A stretch of 7,888 bases of DNA from UBA4844 sp050943255 (lineage in GTDB: Bacteria > Bacillota > Syntrophomonadia > Syntrophomonadales > Syntrophomonadaceae), in contig JBMNOV010000072.1 in the NCBI GenBank assembly GCA_050943255.1, forward strand, positions 1-7,888, in the 5' to 3' direction. Shown piece by piece: positions 1-6,125 of the stretch. The notes below the pieces were generated by a model that did no database searches, was not told the DNA's origin, and saw nothing but the letters and a program-made list of their open reading frames with translations. The stretch's first letter is position 1; every line of letters starts with the position of its first letter. The translations under genes and the position numbers were made by a program.

Positions 1-107
1 GGTCGGGCTCTCATTCCTTCTCTTCAGAATGCTTTTGCCTTCCCTCCCGCACTTCTTCCTTGCTGTTCTGTTTTATTGAGATCCTGCTGCCCTTTCTCTC
101 GGGCGCA
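1..107 (-). promoter_or_regulatory. Possible structured 5' leader of a divergent gene
   Basis: This is the stretch that the leftward promoter would transcribe. It is clearly richer in GC than the rest of the window and purine-rich on the minus strand, with no convincing start codon. Short self-complementary segments are visible: GCCC/GGGC flanking GAGAGAAA near 104-89, and CATTC/GAATG flanking TGAAGAGAAG near 32-13. The purine-rich run with GAAGAAG and a later GAGAGCC loosely recalls the first stem of T-box leaders, but the canonical AGTA is missing and the downstream T-box sequence would lie outside the window. The leader could equally be an ordinary untranslated region. Confidence 0.25.
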
Positions 108-113
108 AAACTT

Positions 114-142
114 ATAATACCATCTGGTTCGACAAATGTCAA
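114..142 (-). promoter_or_regulatory. Sigma-A type promoter, leftward
   Basis: Read on the minus strand, a perfect -35 box TTGACA (142-137) is followed by exactly 17 bases and a -10 box TATTAT (119-114), one mismatch from consensus. Transcription would start near 107 and run leftward out of the window. It therefore serves a gene divergent from manC, whose coding region is not visible here. This is one of the two best promoter matches in the window. Confidence 0.75.
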
Positions 143-381
143 CACCATCAAAAATTTTTATTTTATAATTATTTTCTATTTAACTTAAACCTGATTACGT
201 GACAAAAAGCCCTCATTTAACAATAAATTTTACACACTGTGAAGTTGTATGCTTTTATACCACACTATTTTTTTATTAAAAGTATCAATCTCTAATCGAT
301 GAGACAAACTGTAAAGAGAATATAAAAAGGTGCAATTATCATAGACTATAAGTGGCAAGTTAACATGGGGGTACAATAAAT
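143..381 (+). other. AT-rich leader upstream of manC, no gene
   Basis: This stretch carries no supportable reading frame on either strand. It must hold the promoter for manC, but no near-consensus box pair is visible. The best candidate is TTTACA (229-234), 18 bases, then TTTTAT (253-258). Its -10 box is weak, and the -35 overlaps a small imperfect palindrome, CACACTGTG (233-241). The manC ribosome binding site is also weak: a G run (367-371) 10 bases before the ATG. No known riboswitch was recognised. Confidence 0.4.
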
Positions 382-1428
382 ATGATATCAGTAATTTTAG
401 CAGGTGGAAAAGGGTTACGTTTGTGGCCGGAAAGCAGGCAAAAACGCCCCAAGCAACTTTGTAAGCTTACTAGCAGCAAGTCAATGCTGGACGATACCAT
501 TGATAGGTTAGTAAATGCCGGTTCCGAACGAATAGTTATTATAACCAGTGATGAGCTTGCACCTGCTATCGAGAAATTACTTAATCAGCGTAAGGATAAT
601 CATTTTATAGAGATACTCACTGAGCCTCAAGGAAAGAATACGGCACCTGCTGTAGGTCTTGTTTTAGCTCGTTATTTGAGTACATGTTCTGATAAGATTC
701 TAGGAATATTCCCTGCTGATCATCATGTGTTAGATATTGAGGGCTTTAGTCAAACTCTTTTAAGAGCTCAAAGAGCTGCTCAATATAATCACCTCGCAAC
801 TATAGGCATATCCCCCACCCGACCTGAAACCGGATATGGCTATATTGAAAAAACTAAATGGGAGATTGCTGACTTACCTGATGTATACCAGGTTAGTTCT
901 TTTTGCGAAAAGCCTGATTTACCAACCGCTAATAATTATTTCAGCAGCGGCCAGCACATGTGGAATGCTGGAATATATGTGGGTAAAGGCTCAGTCTTTA
1001 TGGAGGAATTCCGTAAGTATTTACCTGATGTTTATAACAGGATGATTCTTGGTTATGATGAATACATTCATTCCTATGATAATCTACCTGATATTAGCTT
1101 AGATTACGGAATAGCCGAAAAATCTGATCGTATGGCGGTAATCCCAGCTAATTTCGGCTGGTCTGATTTAGGCAGTTGGAATGCTCTGGCGGAATTAAAA
1201 CAGCAAGATGATAATATGAATGTATGTTGCGGCAATGATGTGATTGTAGTGGAAAGCCATAATTGCCTGGTAAAACAGGCGGAAAAAACTGTAGTTCTTT
1301 TTGGAGTAGATAATCTATTAGTAGTTGAGACCGACGATGTCATTTTTATTTCTCAACGTGACCGATCTCAAGATGTTCGCCAAATAGTTGAAAATTTGAA
1401 GCAAAACAATCGTTTTGATTTATTGTAA
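382..1428 (+). CDS. manC: Mannose-1-phosphate guanylyltransferase (GDP-mannose pyrophosphorylase)
   Basis: This cytoplasmic enzyme joins mannose-1-phosphate and GTP to give GDP-mannose and pyrophosphate. The 348-residue protein has the nucleotidyltransferase fold signature at its N-terminus, residues 6-25, with LAGGKGLRLWP followed by SRQKRPKQ. Further family motifs are the QGKNTAPA segment (83-90), PADHH (111-115), YGYIE (152-156), FCEKP (174-178), WNAGIY (194-199), DYGIAEK (241-247) and GWSDLGSW (259-266). The length matches the single-domain form; the phosphomannose isomerase domain found in long ManC proteins is absent, and no mannose-6-phosphate isomerase gene is visible nearby. The ATG at 382 is chosen because the first motif begins five residues later; the preceding G-rich site (367-371) is a weak Shine-Dalgarno. 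The next gene supplies its substrate, supporting mannose rather than glucose specificity. A related sugar-1-phosphate specificity cannot be fully excluded. Confidence 0.93.
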   Translation: MISVILAGGKGLRLWPESRQKRPKQLCKLTSSKSMLDDTIDRLVNAGSERIVIITSDELAPAIEKLLNQRKDNHFIEILTEPQGKNTAPAVGLVLARYLSTCSDKILGIFPADHHVLDIEGFSQTLLRAQRAAQYNHLATIGISPTRPETGYGYIEKTKWEIADLPDVYQVSSFCEKPDLPTANNYFSSGQHMWNAGIYVGKGSVFMEEFRKYLPDVYNRMILGYDEYIHSYDNLPDISLDYGIAEKSDRMAVIPANFGWSDLGSWNALAELKQQDDNMNVCCGNDVIVVESHNCLVKQAEKTVVLFGVDNLLVVETDDVIFISQRDRSQDVRQIVENLKQNNRFDLL

Positions 1429-1473
1429 ATAACACAAAACTCTAATCTAGGAAATTATTTATATTAAATTTAT

Positions 1474-1511
1474 CCTGCGGCTAATCGTTATATTATCCCT
1501 GTAGGTTTTTT
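1474..1511 (+). terminator. Candidate rho-independent terminator or attenuator after manC
   Basis: A 7-bp stem pairs CCTGCGG (1474-1480) with CTGTAGG (1499-1505), with two G-U pairs and an 18-base loop. It is followed directly by six T residues (1506-1511). The stem is short and the loop long, so it would be a leaky terminator at best. It lies 45 bases after the manC stop and could lower expression of the downstream genes relative to manC. Confidence 0.35.
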
Positions 1512-1591
1512 ATTACTTAATTTATAACTAACCTATTATAAATAAATATATTGCGTATATGTAAATTTATTTCCAGATTAGAATTATATTT

Positions 1592-1623
1592 AATTAGTAT
1601 GGAGGTTATTAAATTAGTATGGA
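1592..1623 (+). repeat. 12-bp direct repeat around the manB ribosome binding site
   Basis: AATTAGTATGGA occurs twice, at 1592-1603 and 1612-1623, 20 bases apart. Each copy contains an ATG (1599 and 1619). The GGAGG Shine-Dalgarno (1601-1605) begins in the end of the first copy, and the second copy contains the start codon assigned to the phosphomannomutase. It may be a small local duplication; a binding site is possible but not shown. Confidence 0.6.
1601..1605 (+). promoter_or_regulatory. Ribosome binding site of the phosphomannomutase gene
   Basis: GGAGG lies 13 bases before the ATG at 1619, somewhat longer than usual, and 28 bases before the in-frame ATG at 1634, which is too far. The site favours 1619, although the conserved protein begins only after the second ATG. 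Confidence 0.55.
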
Positions 1624-2998
1624 ATCTTCAATAATGAATAATATTTTTCGCCAGTATGATATAAGAGGTATTGTCGATAATGAGCTTAGTGAAAAAATGG
1701 CTTATGATATCGCTTGTGCATTTAGTACATATGCCATAAAGAAAGGTCAAAAAACCCTATTGTTAGGTCGAGATAACCGGGCTTCTTCTCCCGCTATAGC
1801 TAAATTTATGATTGAAGGAGCATTAAGTTCTGGATGCGATGTTATTGATTTGGGCATGGTTATTACCCCGATATTTTACTTTGCTTCACGCTATCTAAAT
1901 ATTCCAGCTGGGATAATGATTACCGCTAGTCATAATCCCCCTGATTATAACGGCTGCAAACTCTTGTTAGGGGATTCCACAATTTATGGAGAACAGATTC
2001 AGGAAATTAGGAAAATTATTGAACAAAAGGCATATTATCATGGACCTCGAGGCTCACTTAAGCAATTAAATATAAATGATGCATATAGCCATATGATAAA
2101 CCAAAAAATATCCCTGGGTCCTCATAAGTTAAAGGTTGTAGTTGATTGTGGTAATGGAACTGCATCCCTTTTTGCTCCCTCTATCTTTAGGAAATTAGGT
2201 TGTGAAGTAGTTGAATTATACTGTGAATCCGACTCCAGTTTCCCTAATCACCACCCAGATCCGATTAACCCTGAAAATATGAAAGATTTAATTGAATATG
2301 TAAAGATGCAAAAGGCTGACCTGGGTATAGGAATTGACGGTGATGGAGATAGGTTAGGTGTTGTTGATAATGAAGGTAATCTTATCTGGGGTGATATGCT
2401 AATGATCATTTTTTGGCGCGAGATTATGCCTCGTTATCCCGGAACTAAAGCTATAGTCGAAGTAAAATGCTCCCAGGCCTTAATTGATGAAATAAAAAGG
2501 TTGGGGGGAGAACCAGTTATGTTCAAGACCGGGCATTCTTTAATAAAAGCTAAAATGAAAGAATTAGGAGCTGTATTTACTGGAGAAATGTCAGGACATA
2601 TGTTTTTTGGCGATAATTACTATGGTTTTGATGATGCCATCTACGCTAGTGCTAGGCTTTTGTCCCTATTATCCCATAGTGATAAAACCTTACCCGAAAT
2701 GTTAGCTGATGTGCCTCGTTATTATTCAACACCAGAGATAAGGATTCCCAGTGATGATATTAAAAAATTTGAAATTGTAAATAAGGTCTTACAATATTTT
2801 AAAACCAAATACCAGATAATAGATGTTGATGGAGCCAGAATCATTTTCCCCCACGGCTGGGGATTAGTTAGGGCATCTAATACTGGACCGGAGTTAATTG
2901 TCAGATGTGAAGCTAACTCTCCTGAGGCGTTATCAAAAATTAAAGATGAATTATTTTCCTTTTTACAGCAGCAGGACTTACTAGTTGCTGCTATCTAA
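1619..2998 (+). CDS. manB: Phosphomannomutase/phosphoglucomutase (alpha-D-phosphohexomutase family)
   Basis: The enzyme interconverts mannose-6-phosphate and mannose-1-phosphate, and in many family members also the glucose phosphates, through a phosphoserine intermediate. The 459-residue protein shows all four phosphohexomutase signatures: FRQYDIRGI (10-18); the catalytic loop TASHNP (102-107) with Ser104 as the phosphorylated residue; the magnesium-binding loop GIDGDGDR (238-245); and the sugar-binding GEMSGH (322-327). The C-terminal phosphate-binding loop RASNTGPE is at 418-425. Its length is normal for the AlgC/ManB type. The start at 1619 suits the GGAGG at 1601; an in-frame ATG at 1634 would remove five non-conserved residues and cannot be ruled out. 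It follows manC by 190 AT-rich bases that include a possible weak terminator. Adjacency to manC argues for mannose-1-phosphate as the main product, but dual mannose/glucose activity is likely from family behaviour. Confidence 0.92.
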   Translation: MESSIMNNIFRQYDIRGIVDNELSEKMAYDIACAFSTYAIKKGQKTLLLGRDNRASSPAIAKFMIEGALSSGCDVIDLGMVITPIFYFASRYLNIPAGIMITASHNPPDYNGCKLLLGDSTIYGEQIQEIRKIIEQKAYYHGPRGSLKQLNINDAYSHMINQKISLGPHKLKVVVDCGNGTASLFAPSIFRKLGCEVVELYCESDSSFPNHHPDPINPENMKDLIEYVKMQKADLGIGIDGDGDRLGVVDNEGNLIWGDMLMIIFWREIMPRYPGTKAIVEVKCSQALIDEIKRLGGEPVMFKTGHSLIKAKMKELGAVFTGEMSGHMFFGDNYYGFDDAIYASARLLSLLSHSDKTLPEMLADVPRYYSTPEIRIPSDDIKKFEIVNKVLQYFKTKYQIIDVDGARIIFPHGWGLVRASNTGPELIVRCEANSPEALSKIKDELFSFLQQQDLLVAAI

Positions 2999-3100
2999 TG
3001 TCTTAAATGGCAGGTAGATCATATAACACCAGTGATACTATAGGTATAGGTATCGCGTTTATCTGGGAAAATAATTTTTAGGAAGATTGGAACGTCTTTA
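2999..3100 (+). other. Intergenic spacer before the glycosyltransferase gene
   Basis: No gene or strong terminator is visible. A weak inverted repeat, GATAC/GTATC, flanks a short A/T/G-rich centre around 3033-3053. No convincing promoter boxes were found, so read-through from the phosphomannomutase gene is the simplest way to transcribe the next gene. Confidence 0.4.
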
Positions 3101-3106
3101 AAGGAG
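3101..3106 (+). promoter_or_regulatory. Ribosome binding site deciding the glycosyltransferase start
   Basis: AAGGAG is followed after 9 bases by ATG at 3116. A TTG at 3107 in the same frame touches the site directly and leaves no room for initiation, so the ATG at 3116 is taken as the start. Confidence 0.85.
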
Positions 3107-3115
3107 TTGAAAATA

Positions 3116-4285
3116 ATGAGTATACTAAACCTTGGCACATATCCACCAAAACAATGTGGTATTGCTACTTTTTCCATGGATTTACGGCAAAGTTTAATCT
3201 ACAATAATTGCGCGATTAAGGTAATGGCTGTCTCGGATGAAAATTATGAATATATTTATCCAAGTGAAGTTGTGTTTGATCTTAAGCAGTCTAATAAACA
3301 AGACTATATCAAGGCTGCCAACTATATAAATAACAACGATAATCTGCATTTGCTTATTATCCAACATGAATATGGTATTTTCGGGGGAGAAGATGGTGAT
3401 TATATACTAGAATTGATACATCACCTGCATAAACCTTATTTAATTGTTACCCATACCGTTTTACCCCAACCTTCCAAACACCAAAAACAAGTTTTAAATC
3501 AACTATGCCACCATGCAGCAGCTATTGTTTGTATGACCCGTAAATCAGCAGAACTGCTTACTGACCTTTATGAAGCTCCTCTGGAATTAATTCATGTTAT
3601 ACCTCATGGAGTCCCTCATTTTAAAAGGCATGGCAGCAACTTTCTTAAGATGAAATATGGATTTGATAATAAGAAGATTATTAGTACCTTTGGATTAATA
3701 GGGCCGGGTAAAGGTTTAGAAATTGGAATAAAAGCTATTGCTAATCTGGTACCGCGATGGCCTAATATCCGTTATCTTATCTTGGGGCAAACTCACCCCA
3801 TGTTAAAAAAACACGAAGGAGAAAAATACCGGGAAATGCTGGAACATATGGTTCTAGACTTAGGTCTTAACGATAATGTACATTTTGTAAATAAATTCCT
3901 TACCGATCAAGAAATCGGAGAATATTTATATATGACTGATATATATCTTAGTCCATATCCCAATAAAGACCAGGCGGTTAGTGGGACATTGGCTTTCGCC
4001 ATAGGTTGTGGACGTGCTATTGTTTCTTCGTCATATGCCTATGCTATCGAGGTGCTGGCTGGCAAAAGAGGGTTATTAGCAGAAAGTGCTGAACCTTCTG
4101 AACTTTCGCGTTTAATGGAAAATATATTAACAGATGAATCATTGCAAATAAGACTACAAAATCGGGCTTATGAACTTGGCAAAACATGGACATGGGTTAA
4201 TATTGGTAAACAATACAACAGCTTATTTAAGCAAATATTAAATCATAATTATTTAGAGGAGCATATCGGTTATGGTGGACTTTAG
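3116..4285 (+). CDS. Glycosyltransferase, GT4-like (GT-B fold)
   Basis: This 389-residue protein is a predicted cytoplasmic, retaining sugar-nucleotide glycosyltransferase; GDP-mannose is the probable donor, judged only from the preceding genes. The N-terminal Rossmann half has PPKQCGIATF (10-19), QHEYGIFGGEDG (83-94), a TH-T segment (112-114) and IPHGVP (162-167). The C-terminal half begins at FGLIGPGKG (192-200) and includes SPYPNKDQAVSGTLAFAIGCG (nucleotide-sugar site, about 279-299). In classical GT4 enzymes this last region carries the E-x7-E motif; here the second glutamate position is occupied by Phe294. From memory of this subfamily (DQxxSGTLAxAxGxG), that replacement is usual rather than a defect. 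No signal peptide or membrane segment is seen. The ATG at 3116 is preceded by AAGGAG. The end overlaps the next gene by 14 bases, implying coupled translation. The acceptor and linkage cannot be read from the sequence. Confidence 0.88.
   Translation: MSILNLGTYPPKQCGIATFSMDLRQSLIYNNCAIKVMAVSDENYEYIYPSEVVFDLKQSNKQDYIKAANYINNNDNLHLLIIQHEYGIFGGEDGDYILELIHHLHKPYLIVTHTVLPQPSKHQKQVLNQLCHHAAAIVCMTRKSAELLTDLYEAPLELIHVIPHGVPHFKRHGSNFLKMKYGFDNKKIISTFGLIGPGKGLEIGIKAIANLVPRWPNIRYLILGQTHPMLKKHEGEKYREMLEHMVLDLGLNDNVHFVNKFLTDQEIGEYLYMTDIYLSPYPNKDQAVSGTLAFAIGCGRAIVSSSYAYAIEVLAGKRGLLAESAEPSELSRLMENILTDESLQIRLQNRAYELGKTWTWVNIGKQYNSLFKQILNHNYLEEHIGYGGL
4255..4261 (+). promoter_or_regulatory. Ribosome binding site inside the glycosyltransferase gene
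   Basis: AGAGGAG lies within the last codons of the glycosyltransferase gene, 10 bases before the ATG at 4272. An in-frame TAG at 4254-4256 just upstream excludes a longer N-terminus in this frame. The site supports a true separate start for the downstream protein. Confidence 0.8.
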
Positions 4286-5285
4286 ACATTTACTTTCTAT
4301 GACTGATAGTAACGGTTTACTTCAATTCTCCCGTAAGAATAAGCCTGACGCTAATAGTGGTTATACCCTTGATGACAATGCCCGTGCCCTGCTAATTTCT
4401 ATTTTCAAAGAAGATGAAGAATTAGCTTATTGTTATGCCAATTACCTTTTTCGTTCTCAATCGGCAGATTCCTGGTCGAACTTTCTTTTAAATGGTAAGT
4501 TTAGCCCCAAGTTTGACTCAGAAGACAGTGTAGGCCGGGCCCTGTTAGCTTGTAGTATGGGAGCTACCTGCTCTTGGATTCAAATTCAAAAATTGTGTAA
4601 TGACATGTTAACCAGAAATCTACCGCTAGTTTTTGATTTTACTTCTCCCCGGGCTATAGCTTATACTTTGCTGGCTCTTTGTAAAGGTAAAGTACCATTA
4701 TCTCGCGAAAATGTACTAAATATCATAAATCTATTAAGCAACAGGTTATTAAACCTCTATAATATAAAACATGAAAAGGGTTGGTTCTGGTTTGAAGACT
4801 ATTTAACTTACTGTAACGGCATTATGCCTCAAGCACTATTCTCAGTTTATACTGTTAATGGGGATAAAAAAACGCTTAAAATTGCCCATGAGTCATTAAA
4901 CTTTCTTAATAGCATCTTGTTCCGGGATGGATATCTTAATATTATCGGAAATCAACAATGGTATAATAAAGGCGGTTCGATTCCGCTTTTTGACCAACAG
5001 CCGGTAGATGCAGCTTCAACCTATTTTTCCTGTATGGAAGCTTACAAAGTAACTGGGAATTTTGAATACCTTCAGTTGGCTGATTTGGCTCATAAGTGGT
5101 TTCGCGGTAAAAATATTCATAGCATTTATCTCTATAATAAAGAAACAGGCGGTTGTTATGATGCACTTACTATTGACGGCGTTAATCTTAACCAAGGAGC
5201 AGAATCAACTATATCACTTATTATGTGTGACATACATGCTTTAAGAAATGCTGAATTATCTGTTAAGAATGGATTTATTTCTTAG
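4272..5285 (+). CDS. Predicted alpha/alpha-toroid protein, like the C-terminal half of two-domain glycosyltransferases
   Basis: The 337-residue protein has no signal peptide or membrane segment and is mostly helical in character. Its conserved blocks are typical of a six-hairpin barrel with an acidic cleft: GYTLDDNAR (30-38), SEDSVGRALLA (83-93), SPRAIA (125-130), WFWFEDYLTY (171-180) followed by MPQAL (185-189), FDQQPVDA (240-247), TGGCYDAL (292-299) and NLNQGAEST (305-313). From memory, the same blocks in the same order form the C-terminal region of bacterial proteins of roughly 700-800 residues whose N-terminal half is the GT4 type encoded just upstream. Here the two halves are separate genes overlapping by 14 bases in different frames. 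The exact activity is unknown: candidates are a glycoside hydrolase or lyase-like enzyme, or a domain that shapes acceptor binding. Conserved Asp34, Asp35, Glu84, Glu175, Asp241 and Glu311 are possible active-site acids. It should work with the upstream enzyme. Confidence 0.82.
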   Translation: MVDFRHLLSMTDSNGLLQFSRKNKPDANSGYTLDDNARALLISIFKEDEELAYCYANYLFRSQSADSWSNFLLNGKFSPKFDSEDSVGRALLACSMGATCSWIQIQKLCNDMLTRNLPLVFDFTSPRAIAYTLLALCKGKVPLSRENVLNIINLLSNRLLNLYNIKHEKGWFWFEDYLTYCNGIMPQALFSVYTVNGDKKTLKIAHESLNFLNSILFRDGYLNIIGNQQWYNKGGSIPLFDQQPVDAASTYFSCMEAYKVTGNFEYLQLADLAHKWFRGKNIHSIYLYNKETGGCYDALTIDGVNLNQGAESTISLIMCDIHALRNAELSVKNGFIS

Positions 5286-5301
5286 AAATTAGTTAAAAAA
5301 A

Positions 5302-5331
5302 TTGACATGATGCCTTTACCATTCCTATTAT
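5302..5331 (+). promoter_or_regulatory. Sigma-A promoter of the carbonic anhydrase gene
   Basis: TTGACA (5302-5307) matches the -35 consensus exactly and is followed after 18 bases by TATTAT (5326-5331). It begins 17 bases after the stop of the preceding gene and would start transcription near 5338, giving a leader of about 24 bases. No terminator separates it from the upstream gene, so read-through transcription is also possible. Confidence 0.7.
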
Positions 5332-5361
5332 TAAATAAGAATTCTAAATGGAGGTATAATC

Positions 5362-6036
5362 ATGTCTCATTCTACAGATAATATTTTAAAAAGTCTTGCA
5401 CAAGCTATGTCTATTTTTGAAAATAATTTCCCTCTTGCTTCTTTAAAAAAAACGAATTTTAATCAACAACCATTAATTACTCTTTTAAATTGTTCAGACT
5501 CTCGGGTTCCAGTAAATATTTTTGGAGATAGTTTTAACCGTATTTTCTGCGTTGAAAATATCGGCAATCAAGTAAAAACTAGTGAAGGTTCAATTATGTA
5601 TGGACTTATGCATTTGCATACCCCCATCATGTTAGTAGTTGGGCATAGCGATTGCGGAGCACTTAAGGCTGCCAATTCCGATTATTCAAAGGAACCTGAA
5701 CCTATAATTAGGGAACTAAACATTGTTAAAAGATCCTTAACTGAAATAGCCTATATTCAGCCTTTAAATGAAGACCCCCAGGTCAAGTTTACCCAATTAG
5801 CTGAACTAAATGTTGATATGCAGATTAGATACCTTCTTGAAAACGGTTCTGTAGCCGAACTTGTAAAAAACCGCAGCCTCAGTATGATAGGAATGGTTGT
5901 TGATCTGCATAATGTCTATAATGAAGGATATGGCAAAACTTATATAATAAATTTAAACGGAGAACAAGATCCTGCAAAAATTAAGCAACTTATTAACCAA
6001 AAAGACCTGTCAGTTCAAATACAAAGATTGACTTAA
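5362..6036 (+). CDS. Beta-class carbonic anhydrase
   Basis: This cytoplasmic zinc enzyme interconverts carbon dioxide and bicarbonate. The 224-residue protein shows the beta-class signature: NCSDSR (43-48) with zinc ligand Cys44 and the catalytic Asp46-Arg48 pair, then GHSDCGA (94-100) with zinc ligands His95 and Cys98. Between them, ENIGNQV (65-71) sits where many homologues have a RNAGN-type sequence. The length is normal for bacterial members and no signal peptide is visible. GGAGG at 5350-5354, 7 bases before the ATG, is an excellent ribosome binding site. The gene has its own promoter and terminator and looks like an independent unit beside the mannose genes. A role in supplying bicarbonate for carboxylation or in pH balance follows from the family; nothing here ties it to glycan metabolism. 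Confidence 0.93.
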   Translation: MSHSTDNILKSLAQAMSIFENNFPLASLKKTNFNQQPLITLLNCSDSRVPVNIFGDSFNRIFCVENIGNQVKTSEGSIMYGLMHLHTPIMLVVGHSDCGALKAANSDYSKEPEPIIRELNIVKRSLTEIAYIQPLNEDPQVKFTQLAELNVDMQIRYLLENGSVAELVKNRSLSMIGMVVDLHNVYNEGYGKTYIINLNGEQDPAKIKQLINQKDLSVQIQRLT

Positions 6037-6052
6037 AGCATTCAAAACTGAC

Positions 6053-6097
6053 ATGCTCCATATAGTAAGCATTTTTTACTATATGGAGCATATTTTT
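6053..6097 (+). terminator. Rho-independent terminator after the carbonic anhydrase gene
   Basis: A perfect 16-bp stem pairs 6053-6068 with 6076-6091 around a 7-base loop (GCATTTT) and is followed by ATTTTTGTT. The arms read ATGCTCCATATAGTAA and its complement. It lies 17 bases after the carbonic anhydrase stop, between two converging genes. The T tract suits rightward transcription best; for leftward transcription of the GH130 gene the hairpin is present but followed by GTCAGTTTTG, a poorer tail. Confidence 0.85.
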
Positions 6098-6125
6098 GTT
6101 AAGATTTTTAGTTTTCTATGGATTT

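Noticed and set aside
12..14. Minus-strand ATG preceded by AAGGA as the start of the divergent gene
   Set aside because: The AAGGA touches the ATG with no spacer, and only four codons can be read before the edge.
11..52. Minus-strand 13-codon frame from GTG with AAGGA upstream, as a leader peptide
   Set aside because: Too short, very charged and without supporting context; purine-rich DNA gives such frames by chance.
143..381. Riboswitch upstream of manC
   Set aside because: The stretch is AT-rich with no stable stems or recognised aptamer core.
1104..1343. Leftward 79-codon frame within manC
   Set aside because: It lies wholly inside a clear conserved gene and shows no family motif or ribosome binding site.
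1551..1584. TTGCGT...TAGAAT as a promoter for the phosphomannomutase gene
   Set aside because: The spacing is 22 bases and both boxes are poor; AT-rich DNA yields many such matches.
3107..3115. TTG start giving three extra residues for the glycosyltransferase
   Set aside because: It lies directly against the AAGGAG site with no spacing, while the ATG at 3116 has an ideal 9-base spacing.
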